A stretch of DNA of 64,000 bases from Malania oleifera. Lineage: Eukaryota; Streptophyta; Magnoliopsida; Santalales; Ximeniaceae. A program made the translations under genes and the position numbers. The notes below the pieces were generated by a model. It made no database searches. It saw only the letters and a list, made by a program, of their open reading frames with translations, and was not told where the DNA came from. How positions within the stretch are numbered: position 1 is the stretch's first letter; each line of letters starts with the position of its first letter. Shown piece by piece: positions 23,328-36,200 of this stretch. The stretch lies in contig NC_080428.1 of the NCBI RefSeq assembly GCF_029873635.1, forward strand, positions 67,885,601 through 67,949,600, read 5' to 3'.

Positions 23328-24243
23328 TTATGAGAGTGCTGCCCTCCAATCTCTCATGAGGTCGGACAGCGGTAATCCCCTAAAGGAACCAAGCGAGTGC
23401 ACCCAAAGGGATGCAACCCAAAATAACCGTGGACAGGTTGAGAGATCTTTAAAACTCCTAGCATCCCTCTCAACCCAAAGGGTCCAAAGGATGGCGAAGA
23501 CAGCCACAAAACAAAGAGCTCTTCTGTTTCTGTTCTTACCAAAACCCCAGAAATTGACCAGTAACAAGTCTTCCGCCTTTCTCAGGGCCACCTGCTATTC
23601 CCCACCAGAGAGAAAAGGGCATTCCAGACCTCCAATGCTACCCTGCAATGCACAAAAAGATAGGCATTTGATTCGTTTTGTTTCGTTGCTAGGCATTTGT
23701 TTCATTGCTTGCGTAACACATGAAGCACATGATAGGACTGAGGGCTTTATGGGCCTTCTCCTTTGAAGCAAATCTTGCCTGTTAATCCTTTCCGGGATCA
23801 CAGTCCAAACAAAAGCTCAAATCCTCCCAGGGAAAGAATGCAGTCCCAAGGGAAAAGGTTTGGGGAGGGAGGTTTATGATGTGGGATAGAAAGGATTAAA
23901 AAGTGAATGTACCCAGGATCACCCTCCCACACTCTTCCGTCCTCATGAATGATAGGAACATGATGGTCCAATAAAAAAAGGAGGCTACTGAACTATTTGA
24001 CTCCCTTTCATTGAGATTCCTAAAGAAATGGAAATCCCAAGAAGAAGGACCTCCTCAAAAGAAATGAAGAAGCTGATGGGAGCATAAAGAAGCAAAGTAA
24101 GCTTGAATAAACAAGAAAATTTCAACTCCAATGAAGACTCACCCACCCACACATCCTCCCAAAAGTGAATTTTTTTGCCATTAACCACTTTAAACCAAAA
24201 AAGGAAAAAAAAAGACAATTTAGGTCCCTTTCCTGTACATAAT
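23328..24243 (-). pseudogene. LINE 3 ORF2 C-terminal region
   Basis: The minus strand shows FKVVNGKKIHFWEDVWVGES (the start of the zf-RVT region in plant LINEs), then IPERINRQDLLQRR. The last part runs LCFVAVFAILWTLWVERDAR to LFRGLPLSDLMRDWRA and a stop at 23328. This is the usual end of a second plant LINE lineage that lacks the RNase H extension seen in LINE 1. Several frame changes and stops separate the blocks. Confidence 0.8.
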
Positions 24244-24485
24244 GAAGATCTTTTCTTGGAATGTTAGAGAGGAGAATGGTTAAGGAGTTTATTTCTAAGG
24301 TCACACCTAATATTTTTTTTCTTCCAGGAAACCAAGCTGAGGGAAGTTGATTTCTTCACAATTAAAAGCCTTAAGGAAAGTAGACATAAAGATTGGGTTT
24401 GTCTTCCCTTGTTGGGAGTGGGGGTCAAATTATCGTTTGGGATACTAGAATAGCGTCCTTCAAGACAAATCTTTGAGGGTACTAT
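24244..24485 (+). pseudogene. LINE 3 endonuclease N-terminus, inverted
   Basis: The plus strand starts MKIFSWNVR. After a frame change it shows FQETKLREVDFFTIKSL and HKDWVCLPLLG. SWN and QETK are the metal-binding motifs of the APE-type endonuclease that nicks target DNA. Stops and frame changes make it dead. Its strand is opposite to the rest of LINE 3. Confidence 0.78.
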
Positions 24486-25407
24486 TGTAACGACTTCAAA
24501 ATTTTGTCATTTTTCTTTTAAGAAAATGTAAATTTCTTTGATATTCCTGCTATGGAAACTCAGGCCTCAAGGGCGTTGGGGTATTAATGTATATAATATC
24601 ATACCTATGCAGCAGAAACATGAGTCATACAATCATTTATACTGTACAATATCAGAACTCAGTATTTCTATCACATAGTTATAAAATACATCTCTCTCAA
24701 TAAAATCTATCTCAAAAATACAAAACTCTACGCCATCTTACCCTGTAAATAGGGTAACCAAGAAATCTCTATCTGCGAGTATGATCTACTCGCCTAACTG
24801 GCTCACCTGAAAAATGTTAGAATAATAGGGTAAGTCGACACTCAGTAAATGGAAATATGTTATTAATAGCGTATGACAACTAAGTTATATATATATATAT
24901 ACTTTAAATAACATTTGAGCTGTAATAAAATGATAAATATGTACAACATATCTTACATTTTTCGCAGTTTAAAACATAATTGTATCATATATGTTTTTCT
25001 GCTTTTCATACTGCTAATATCATATTATATTCATCAAATATTGTAAAACTGTATATACATACATAACTATGCTTTATCCCTGGAACTCTGTATGTCATGA
25101 TTTGACCCCTCATGACAGGGTTGTGCGGCCCGTAGGCGGGACTTAATCTGGTCAGCCCTCCAAATAAGTCACTATACTCTACACTACCTTAGCTCGGCCA
25201 AACTGCATACTCTCCTAGGCGCGGTACTGGCTGCTACCTCGTCAAACTAGCCCCCTCAACCCAGCGAACTGGGGAGCTGCATACTCTCCGAGCATAATTG
25301 ACGGTACCCACACACTATCTGAGATATGTGGTTGCACTCTATCTGTATTAGCATTGGTACCGTGCTCTGTATTCTGTATCTATCTGTAATCTTTTCATAG
25401 GGATCTG

Positions 25408-25408
<1 letters not shown>

Positions 25409-25450
<42 letters not shown>

Positions 25451-25662
25451 TTTTACTATTTTCATCTTTTTCCAAAATAACCGTAACACAATTAATCTAA
25501 ACTATAAATACTGTAATATCTATAGCATCTTAATGCTATAACTGTATAATCTATCTATACTTTCTATCTATGTAATATGTCCGTATACTTTGAGTGTTAT
25601 GGCATTTAGGAAAACATAACATTCTGTAAATACTATGTATACTGGTCAGAATAAATAGTTGT

Positions 25663-25722
<60 letters not shown>
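25409..25722. repeat. (TA)n and (CA)n/(TA)n microsatellites in the B LTR
   Basis: Pure TA dinucleotide run at 25409-25449 and a compound CA then TA run at 25664-25722. Equivalent TA runs occur at the matching place in the LTRs at 7933 (8750-8795) and 30986 (31856-31887). They therefore grew from a shared A/T-rich seed in the family. Confidence 0.9.
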
Positions 25723-26306
25723 GAAGCTATCTGAATAAAAACTGTATATATATAAACATATATCTGTCTGTGTAATATCTGTGAATATCATAGATATACT
25801 GTATAACTTGAGATACTAGAAATCTGTATAAAATTCTATATCAAGTAATATCTACTCAGGCCAAACATACTTAAGAAACTCATATTCTATAAATTCTACA
25901 TAATAACTTGTATACATGCAAATATGTAAAATCTCTGTTAACATAATTAAACTTCCTAACATAGCATATTTCCCTTACTTAGTTTCTAAAAAGCCCCAAC
26001 AATACTCTAGCCCAACACCCACAGGGTTCTCCACTCAACATCCTCAAAACGACATCCCCTATAACAAAACGTTAGTATTTTCATGTATACAACATTTCTT
26101 ATATATGTAGGGAAAGCATATTCTGAATAAAATACCTTACCCTATATTTAGGATGAATTCCAAATTAACTCCACCAACGATCAGCTCCAGCAGACTTGCA
26201 GAGAACTTCGTCAGAAGCGTTGTGGTGGCCTCAGATCTTCAATCCGACGAGAAACGGATCCGGAATTGAAGAAAGTAGGAGTAGGAGACGTTTTAGAGAA
26301 AAAGAG

Positions 26307-26309
26307 GGA

Positions 26310-26363
<54 letters not shown>
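26307..26363. repeat. (GA)n microsatellite in the B LTR
   Basis: Pure GA run downstream (minus-strand sense) of the TATA box, in the transcribed leader. Similar GA/CT runs lie at the same relative place in the LTRs at 28660-28707, 32786-32803, 39811-39854 and 47916-47957. Confidence 0.9.
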
Positions 26364-26367
<4 letters not shown>

Positions 26368-26615
26368 GATTTACGCCGATTTTCTGCCAAAAAATTCGAG
26401 CTTTCACTATTTATAGCCTCGGATGCGTCGATGAGACACATCATCTCGTCGACGAGTCCTTTAAGAAGTTCGTTGACTAACCTCCTCTCTTCACCTATGA
26501 ATTTCAGACCTCCATAAACCCCCTCTCGATATCTTCTTGTCGATGAAACCTGTCCTCGTCGATGAGTCCCCTGTGTTCGGCGACGAGAACCCTTCTATTT
26601 CTTTGGGTTATTACA

Positions 26616-26847
26616 TTTTCCCCTCCTTATAAAATTTTGTCCTCTAAATTTACTATCTGTATCATCATCTATCATCCTATAAAGGCAAATGGTCTACTTA
26701 TTTTATTACTTACACTCACTTATGGCGAAGGAATACCATGGTTACAATCTAAGTTATGGGATATTACACATATAAAACTAAAAGACCACCTACTAACTAA
26801 TTCAATACATGTACTTGCAAAAGAAATTTTATCTAATTACTTATACT
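26616..26847 (-). other. Element B 3' UTR and polypurine tract
   Basis: Read on the minus strand. The shared block lies at 26712-26746 (TGTAACCATGGTATTCCTTC then ATAAGTGAG), followed by AATAAAATAAGTAGACC. The PPT AAGGAGGGG lies next to the LTR. Confidence 0.8.
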
Positions 26848-28657
26848 TTACCTAGTATCACTAACCTCTTGGAACAACTGCGGGTATTTCCATTTGATCT
26901 GCTCCTTGAGTTCCCAAAAAGCTTCCTCTATAGCGTGATTTTTCCACAAAACCTTTACTAACAAAATTTCTTTTGTGGTGCAGTGTCTGTGTTTTTCTAT
27001 CCAAGATCTGTACCGGTACCTCTTCATAAGCCAACAAATCTTTAAGTTCTATCTCTACATAGCTGATTATGTGTGTAATGACCTGCTTAATTAAATGGGG
27101 GGTTTTTTTTTCCATACTATAATATTTTACATGCTCTGATACCATACTGGGGAAAACTCAATCATAAACCTAAGCAACGAAAAGCATAAACTGAATAAAC
27201 ATGTCCATATCATACAATATCAATACTAGAGTGCTACCATGTTTTTCCCAAAATATACACATATATCTGTTTTCCCAAAAATTCCCTCAACTATACTGGG
27301 ATGTACAAAAACACTCCCAAAAACATACCCACTCTCTGGCAGGGCACTACTGAAGCCCCTCTATTTGTGAGCCTGGTCTGCTCGCCTACCTGGATCACCT
27401 GAAAAATATATCAACACTAGGATGAGCCAACGTTCAATAAGGAGAAATATACTATTGATAGTGTGTGGCAAATGAGCTACTATATATATATATCATGAAA
27501 TCTGTTTTCATATACACGTGAATAACTGAGTACAAAAGTACAGTACAAATAATAGAATACACCACCCCTTTTCCCTATTGCTTAACATGACAGTATTATG
27601 GTTATAATTCAAATACTTCTAGTGTACATAAGTATAGTCCCTGTTACTGTAAATCCGTACATATGTAATAGTAACTGAAACTGTTCTCTGTGGCTATCTG
27701 TGTGTCATGACTTGCCCCCCCTCATGACAGGGTTGTGCGGCCCGTAGGCTGGATTTACCCTAACTAGCCAACCAGGAATAAATCATTAAACTCGGTCAGT
27801 CGACCTGCCCACCTCAACCCATATCTAGATGGGGAGCTAACCTCTTCAAGGGCCTAGGTGGTCGACCTTACCACGTATTATCTGAATAGGTGGTTGCACT
27901 AAATAAGTAACATAGTATCTATAGCAACGGTACCGTGCTCTATAACTACAAGTCCAACAGGGTCTGATATCATATAATATATTTCTATATATATATATAT
28001 ATCTGATTTGTCATGATTTTGAAGTACTGAAATAATCATGATGTTGTATAAATTGTAACTGTAATTCATACGTAATACTGAGAACTGAATAATCATAATA
28101 CTGAAATTCATGTAATCATGGTATTGAGATCCGTATAATCGTGATACTAAAATCCATAAAATCATGGTACTGAAATTCGCATAATTATAATACTGAAATT
28201 CATAAAATCATGAAACTAAATTCGTAAAACATATCCCCGTACCATATACATATTCACAAGCCACACCATACTAAATACATAATTTTTGTAATTAATAAAT
28301 TGTATCATATTTTAAGAAATGTCTAGCATAGCATATTTCCCTTACCTGACTACTGGAAAGCCCCTAGGGAATACAAGCCTAACACCCGCAAGGCCTCCTA
28401 CAAAACACCCTGAAACCAACATATGTCAGAACAAAATATCAGTATTTTTCTATCTATATCATTTCCTATAACTGTCAAAAAGCCAATAACTAGCTAAAAG
28501 GTCTTACCCTGAATTTGGGATGAAATCCAACTCTGTTTTTCCAACGATCCGCTCTGGCAGATGTGCAGAGAACTTCGTCAGGAGTGTCGTGGTAGCTTCG
28601 GATCGTCGATCCGGCCACTAGTGGGGCCAGAATTGAAGAGAGAAGGGAGAGGGAGAC

Positions 28658-28710
<53 letters not shown>

Positions 28711-29117
28711 CGGTGAAAATGACAAAATATCCCGGTTTCCTTCCTTTTATACTGCCAGATTTGTCGACGAGAAACGTCACTTCGTCGATGAGTCTTTCAT
28801 AAAATTCATCGACAAAGCCCTGTATTCATCGACGAAATTCAGAGCAGCCGGAAACCTCTCTCGGTATTTTCTCGTCGACGAAGCCATGTGTTCGTCAACG
28901 AAATTCTGAAGACCTTCATCGACGAGACCCTGTATTCTACAGCCTCTTTCTGTTTTGGTTTCTATTTTCTCTCCCTTTTTGTTTAAATTCCATTATTTTC
29001 CGGGTTACTACAATGTGGGATGGGTCCGGGACATATTTCCTTAACAAAGCAACATGAAACACGTCATGAATTCTAGCCAGAGCTGGAGGCAAAGCTAGCC
29101 TATAGGCAACTGGCCCT
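26848..29117 (-). pseudogene. pol: Element B pol C-terminus, split by a solo LTR
   Basis: The upstream piece (29117-29013) encodes PVAYRLALPPALARIHDVFH, the integrase C-terminal region. It stops at PDPSH where the solo LTR sits. After it (27073 on), SYVEIELKDLLAYEEVPVQ, a frame change, a chromodomain-like LVKVLWKNHAIEEA-type segment and LFQEV end the protein near 26848. Upstream of 29117 the sequence switches abruptly into the LTR of D, so part of integrase is deleted. Confidence 0.8.
27074..29012 (-). mobile_element. Solo LTR (group 2) inside element B pol
   Basis: A 1939-bp LTR on the minus strand (TGTAGTAACCC to GGTCATTACA) with perfect TSD ATGTG at 27069-27073 and 29013-29017. Removal restores PDPSH/ISY of the pol frame. 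It has about seven TCGTCGACGA-type motifs (28755-28930), (GA)n at 28660-28707, the CATGACAGGGTTGTGCGGCC block near 27725, and about seven copies of an ATAATCATGATACTGAAAT-type unit at 28010-28215. Confidence 0.92.
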
Positions 29118-30797
29118 TCATATTTTTGTAAATATTCATCATATCATATCGAATAATCACATGCTTTTATATTTCCTAATAAGTCATATCGTACATAAAA
29201 CATCTGTTATAACTGATAATACTAAAAATATACCCAGGATGAATAGCTAACTAATGTCATGTATTACCCCCCATAACGGGTTGTGCAGCCCAAAGGCGGG
29301 AGTCGACAATGGCTGGTCAACCACTATCGAGTTAAATATGTCTGTAAGTATGATGGGCCCCCCACACCCTGGTCTGGAATGTCAGGTGGACGTCCACACT
29401 CTACTAAAAGCCACGTCGACTATCCATATCCCATCCCATCGTGGAGTGGTTAGCACTAATCTGAACATAGATATCTGATCTATATAGTTGCGGTACCGAG
29501 CTCCTGAAACTGAACTAAACTAACATCCGGATTCTTATAACATATAGTACATCATTATATAGCATCTTTCATAATTACGGTCTTGTGCCGAATATTTCAT
29601 AATTATGGTCTCATGCCGAACATATCATAATTACGGCCTCGTGCCGAACATATGATAATTACGGCTTCGTGCCGAACATATCATAATTACGGCCTCGTGT
29701 CGAACATATCATAATTACGGCCTCGCGCCAAACATATCATACATATCGTTTTAAAATTAAATCAATTACCAAGCATTTCAAAATCATCATAATATACTGT
29801 ACTCTTTCATAATTTCACAAAACATATTTCATTCGTATCATCGTCGTATCATGATATTCTTCCATGGAAAATAATATTCATACCACACATTTGCTGTATA
29901 AAACCATACATTATATTCTAAAAATCATAATTTCTGGCATCTCATACATATATATATACGTTTCATCACATTAGCAGTATTTTCTTAAACGTACATTTAT
30001 TTAATAATATTCAAATATCATAAATACTTTCAGGAAATCAAGTTACTCATAAATAATAATAATTTGCGTGAAAAGTAACTGTTTTAGTTTATTCCCTTAC
30101 CTGGCTACTGAGAAAAGCTCCTATAAACTCTAGTCTCACACCTGTAGGATTTCCTAATCAATACCCTGAAACTGAAAACTCCCAGTATTAAACTTCAGTA
30201 TTCTCACGCATACATCAAATTTGGCTTAAAAAGCTTTACCTCAACTTAGGGATGATTTCCAACTTGCTTTCACCAACGATCCGTTCCGGCAGATTTGGAG
30301 AGAACTTCCCCAAGAGCGTCGTGGTGACTTCAGATTGTCAATCCGGCATAAATTTGGCCCAAAATCGAAGACAGAGAGAAAGAGAGAGAGAACCGAAGGG
30401 ATGAGAGAGGAAATGAAAGTTTGCTTAACTGTGAAGTAAAATCTGGAATTTTTCATATTTATAGAATTGGATTCATCGACGAGCCACGTCATCTCGTTGA
30501 CGAGTCCTTCAATAATTTCGTCAACGAAACCCACTCCTTGTTAACGAAATTCAGTCGGCTCAAAAACCTCTTTCGGTATTTTCTCGTCAACGAATCTTGT
30601 CTTCGTCGACGAATTTTCTTATACCCTCGTCGACGAATCTCCTGTATTCGTTGACGAAGCCCTGATGATTCCCCCTAGTTATTGCTTCCAAAGTGCAATG
30701 TCATTGACGAACACGAAGTTGACTTCCTCCTTCTGTTATTGTTTCAATTTCCCTTCGTCTTTATTATTTAAATCCCATTATTATTCGGGTTGTCACA
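29118..30797 (-). repeat. D 3' LTR, outer end deleted (group 3)
   Basis: It matches 38537-40261 closely. The first about 450 bp of the plus-strand coordinates are missing. The breakpoint shares TTCATATTTT with both parents. It contains six copies of a CATAATTACGGCCTCGTGCC-type unit at 29569-29745, a cluster of CGTCGACGAA motifs at 30475-30660, and the TGTCACA end at 30797. Confidence 0.85.
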
Positions 30798-31852
30798 TCC
30801 TCCCCTCCTTATAAAATTTTGTCCTCCAAATTTACTATTCACGTAATTTATCATCCTTTAGGCAAAATGGTCTACTTATTTTATTACTTACCCTCACTTA
30901 TGGCGGAGGAATATCGTGGTTACAACTCAAGTTCTGAGAGATTACATTTACTAAAAGAAAATTCTTCCAAAACTAAAATATATCATGTAACGACCTCAAA
31001 ATTCTTATCATTTTTTTTTTTTACAATAAACAATCCTATGCAACGGAAACATAAATCATATAATCATTATACATAAACTGTACAATATCAGAATTCCTAA
31101 TATACAGACCATACAAAAATGCCCCTCCAGTATCATCTATCCCAAAACATACACAACTCTGTCAAAAACTCACCCTATAACTAGGGTGATCTGAGCTACA
31201 CTCTATCCGCGAGTCTGATCTGCTCGCCTAACTGGCTTACCTGAAAAATGTTAGAGTAAGGGGTGAGTCGACGCTCAGTGAGTGGAAATATGCTATTACT
31301 AGTGTGTGGCAACTAAGTTAAAAGTACTTTAAAATATAGCAACTGAATTGTAATGCAACAATCTGTAAAAATACATCTTTCAAGCATGTTTATCTTTCTC
31401 AATTTAAAATATATTGTATCGTCTGTATTTTCTACTTTCATACTGATAATATCATACTATACTCATCATATACTGTAAACTGTATACATATATTTAACTG
31501 TACTTATTCCCTGGGACTCTATACGTCATCATTTGACCCCTCATGATAGGGTTGTGCGGCCCGTAGGCGAGACTCTATCTGGTCGGCCCTCCAGATAAGT
31601 CAATATACTCTACAATACCTCAGTTCGGCCAAACTGCATCCTCTCCTAGGCGCAGGACTGGCTGCTACCTCGTCTAACCGGCCCCCTCTACCCAGTGTAC
31701 TGGGGAGCTGCATCCTCTCCGAGCTCGGTTAGACGGTACCCACATACTATCTGAGATATGTGGTTGCACTCTATCTGTATATTGTAACGATATCGTGCTC
31801 TGTAAACTGTATTTGTACTATGTCTGTTTATAATTTTTCCACAGGGATCTGA

Positions 31853-31890
<38 letters not shown>

Positions 31891-32134
31891 TTTTATTGTT
31901 TTCGCCATGTTCCAAAATTACCATAATGATATCTTTATGTACTGTATATATACTGTAAAACTGTATACTGCATCTTTGGCATCTTGATGCTACCTTTGTA
32001 TTTCTGTCTGTATATTCTGTCTATATACTCTGGTTGTTATGGTAATAGGAACACGGCATGCTAAAACTCTGTGTGTACTGTTCTATATAAAGATGTAATA
32101 TAAATACTGATCTAAATATCTGTATACATGTATA

Positions 32135-32177
<43 letters not shown>

Positions 32178-33294
32178 CTGTTTCATGAAACTATTCATAT
32201 AAAAACTGTATATGCATGTACATTTCTCTGTGAATATAAATCTATATCTGTATATTCTGTATAAACCCACATCTATATAAACTGCATATAATGTCATCAA
32301 CTGTGTACTCAATATAGTATGATACATCACAAAACTATATAAATTCTTTATCTCATGAAAATCTACTCAGGCCACACAAGCATTTAACTCATATTCTGTA
32401 TAAATTAATTAATAAACTGATATGAATATATGTCTATAAAATCTCTGAAAACTTTATAAAAATTCCTAACATAGCATATTTCCCTTACCTTAACTTTGAA
32501 AATCCCCTATATAATTCTGGCTTTATACCCGCAGGATTCCTAATTCAACATCTTGAAAACACAATATCTTAGAACAAAATATTAGTATTTTTCTGCCTAC
32601 ATCATTTCCTATAACTATCATAAAACCAAAATCTGGATAAAAGACCTTACCTGAATTTGGGATGAAATTCAATCCGCTCCGGCAGACTTGTAGAGAACTC
32701 CGCCAGGAGCTTCGTGGAAGCTTCGGATCGTTGATCCGGCAACTGGTGGAGCCGGAATCAAAGAGAGAAGGGAGAGGGTTCGTAGAGAGAGAGAGAGAGA
32801 GAGGAGAGAGAGTGGAGCGTGGAGAATGATTAAAAATCCCAATTTTTAGATATTTATACTGCCATATTCGTCGACGAGGTGACGTGTCTCGTCGACGAGT
32901 CTTTCATTAAATTCGTTGACGAGTCCCTATATTCATCGACGAAATTCAGGCTGCTCCATACCCCCTCTTGGTATTTTCTCGTCGACGAAGCCCTATATTT
33001 GTTGACGAATTTCCTTATGTGCTCGTCGACGAAGCCATGTATTCGTCGACGAAATTCCTTATGTACTCATCAATGAAGCCTTGGCAATTCCTTGAAATTT
33101 ATTATTATTATCCCCAAAATGCGATGTCGTCGACGAACGCAATCTTCTGCCTCTTTCTGTTCTTGTTTCCATTTTCCTCTCTCTTCAATATTTAAATATC
33201 AGTATTTTCTGAGTCGTTACATCTCATACTACCTAAAACGTTACATGTACCTGCAAAAGAAACATTACATCCTTACTCACATTTCTCATTACAT
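30798..33294 (-). other. D 3' UTR and polypurine tract, split by a solo LTR
   Basis: The PPT (minus AAGGAGGGGAGGA) is at 30798-30810. The shared block is at 30891-30924 (TGTAACCACGATATTCCTCC then ATAAGTGAGGG). The 3' UTR resumes at 33222-33294 beyond the solo LTR and reaches the pol stop. Confidence 0.8.
30986..33221 (-). mobile_element. Solo LTR (group 2) in the D 3' UTR
   Basis: A 2236-bp LTR on the minus strand (TGTAACGACTC to GAGGTCGTTACA). Flanks TATCA (30981-30985) and TCTCA (33222-33226) match at four of five positions, consistent with an aged TSD. It has CGTCGACGA motifs at 32865-33140, (TA)n at 31856-31887, TATG-type repeats near 32140-32180, and the GGTTGTGCGGCCCGTAGGCG block near 31550. 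Closest in structure to the solo LTR at 7933. Confidence 0.85.
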
Positions 33295-36200
33295 TTAAAC
33301 TTCTTGGAATAGTTGCCGATATTTCTGTCTGATCTGTTCCTCAGGCTCCCAAGAAGCCTCTTCTTTAGCATGGTTCCTCCATAGAACTTTTACCAGAGGA
33401 ATCTTCTTATTACGTAATTCTTGTTCCTTTCTATCTAGAATCTACACTGGTACCTCCTCATAAACTAGCGAATCACTGAACTCTAACTCACCATAACTGA
33501 TAATATGAGAAGGATCTGGGACGTATTTCCTCAACATAGATACGTGGAATACGTCATGTATTTTGGATAGTGTAGGTGGAAAAGCTAGCATGTAAGCCAC
33601 AAGCCCCACTTTCTCTAAAATCTCAAAAGGACCGATAAACCTAGGGCTAAGTTTATCCTTCTTACCAAACCTCGTAACTCCTTTTATTGGAGCTATCTTC
33701 AAAAATACGTGACTACCCACCTTAAACTCCAAATTCCTGCGGCGATGGTTGACATAACTCTTTTGTCGGCTCTGAGCTGCACTGATTCTTTCCCTGATAA
33801 GCTGAACCTTATCGTACACCTGCTCTACCAGCTCTGAATCCAAAACTCGCCGCTCACCTATCTCATCCCAATACAAAGGAGATCGACATCTCCTACCGTA
33901 TAGTGCCTCAAACGGTGTCATGCCAAATCTGGACTGGTAACTGTTATTGTACGCGAACTCTACCAGCAGCATAAACTGAGTCCAGCTACCCCCAAAATCT
34001 AATACACATACACAGAGCATATCCTCTAGTGTCTGTATCATTCTCTCAATCTGTCCATCTGACTAAGGATGGAATGCCATGCTAAATAATAACTGAGACC
34101 CTAGAGCCTCCTGCAATCTCCTCCAAAATCGTGACGTGAATCACAGGTCTCGATCTGACACAATAGATACAGGCACCCCATAAGAACGAACTATCTCCTG
34201 AACGTAAATCTCTGCCAATCGGCTGAGGGAATAGTTGATCTTGATAGGGAGAAAATGGGCAGACTTAGTCAACCGGTCTACTATCACCCAAATCGCATTC
34301 TAGCCATGTGATGTCGACGGTAGCCCTGAAACAAAGTCCATGGATATATGATTCCACTTCCACTCTAGGATAAATAGCGACTGCAACTAACTTGCTGACC
34401 TTTGGTGCTCAGCTTTTACCTGCTGGCACATCAAGCACTGGGCTACATACTCAGCAATCTCCCTCTTCATTCCACTCCACTAGTAAAACTCTCATAGATC
34501 CCTGTACATTTTTGTACTGTCAGGATGAACTATATACAAGGATCTGTCAGCCTCATTTAAAATAGTCCTCCTAATGTCAGCATCGGCAGGAACACACAGT
34601 TTGGAACGAAACCGCAAAGCTCCATCATCTGAAATGCAGAATTCCTCTCCTTAACCACTCTACACTCTGTCCATTACTTCTACCAATTCTGGATCTTCTT
34701 TCTAGGCGGCTTTAATTCTTTCCTGCAGAGTAGGCTGTACCCCTAGGCTGGTGATACATACTGGAGTATTACTCTCTAATAATTCGATGTTGAGTCTTTC
34801 TAGATACATTATGATCAGACACTGGATCTCCATAGTTTCCAATGCTAATACTCCAGACTTCCTGCTTAGTGCATCAGCCACTACGTTTACTTTCCCTGGG
34901 TGGTAACTAATAGTACAGTCAAAATCTTTAATCAACTCTAACCACCTTCTCTGTCTCATATTCAATTCCTTCTGGGTGAAGAAATACTTTAAGCTCTTGT
35001 GGTCAGAGAAAATCTTGCACTGCTTACCGTACAAATAATGCCTCCAAATTTTTAACGCGTGTACCACTGTAGCCAACTCAAGATCGTGGGTAGGGTAGTT
35101 CTTTTCGTACTCTTTCAACTGTCTAGACGCATACGCTACCACCCTACCATGGTGCATCAATACACAGCCAAGTCCCTTTAAGGACGCATCACTGTAAATA
35201 GTGTACCCCTCACCCCCAGATGGGATGATTAGTACTGGCGCTATGACTGGGCTCTACTTCAATTCCTGAAAACTCTGCTCACAGCTGTCATCCCATTCGA
35301 ATCTGGCATTCTTCTTTGTCAATCGTGTCAAAAGTCTTGACAAAGCTGAGAACCCCTCGACAAAACGACGATAATACCCGGCTAACCCTAAGAAACTCCT
35401 AACCTCCTGGGCGTTCCTCGATCTAGTCCAGTTCACCACCGCCTCAATCTTACAGGGATCTACAGAAATTCTGTCTCCTGAGATAAGATGCCCCAAAAAC
35501 ACAACTTTCTCGAGCTAGAAGTCATATTTTCTGAACTTGGCATACAACTTCTCTCTCTAAGTATTTGCAAAACCTGCCTCAATGTATCTCGTGCTCCTCA
35601 TAGCTCCTTGAATAGGCCAGTACATCGTCAATGAAAACAACCACAAACTGATCTAATTATGGATGAAAGATCTGATTCATTAATTCCATAAATATCGTAG
35701 GAGCATTCATCAGACCAAATGACATAACTAGAAACTCATAATGCCCATATTTGGTCTTGAAAGCCGTCTTCGATACATCTTCCGCTCTCACCTTTACCTG
35801 ATGATAGCCTGACCTGAGATTAATCTTGGAATACACCCGTGTACCCTAGAGCTGATCGAACAAATCATCGATACTGGGTAGAGGATACTTATTCTTGATT
35901 GTAACTTTATTAAACTCTCTGTAATCTATGCACATCCTCATAGACCCATCCTTCTTCTTCACAAATAGCACTGGAGCTCCCTACGGCGATACACTAGGTC
36001 GTATGAAGCCCTTATCAAACAAATCCTGCAATTGGTCTTTCAATTCTACCAACTCTGCCGGCACCAATCTATACGGCGCTTTAGAAATCGGCGCTGTACC
36101 TAGATGTAGATCAATGGGAAAATCTACTTCACGATCAGGCGGCAAACCTGGTAATTCATCTGGAAACACGCTTGTAAATTCTTTCACCACAGGCGTATTA

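Larger units (their letters stand above)
23183..24485 (-). mobile_element. LINE 3 with inverted 5' part
   Basis: The 3' part is on the minus strand, ending in an A-rich tail (T-run near 23183-23196). From about 24244 the sequence switches to plus-strand LINE endonuclease start. The two halves of one ORF2 thus meet head-to-head, as produced by twin priming. The far end is cut by the LTR of element B at 24486. Confidence 0.75.
24486..26615 (-). repeat. 3' LTR of element B (group 2, 2130 bp)
   Basis: On the minus strand it runs TGTAATAACCC to GAAGTCGTTACA. ACTAT (24481-24485) is the expected left TSD, with no partner visible. It carries GTCGACGA-type motifs at about 26425-26585, TATAAATA (minus) at 26409-26416, a long (GA)n at 26307-26363, the GGTTGTGCGGCCCGTAGG block near 25120, and AGGTGAGCCAGTTAGGCGA-type sequence near 24790. 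A PPT lies at 26616-26628. Confidence 0.88.

Noticed and set aside
26196..26517. ORFs rich in Arg-Glu or Ser-Leu repeats
   Set aside because: Translations of the (GA)n microsatellite.
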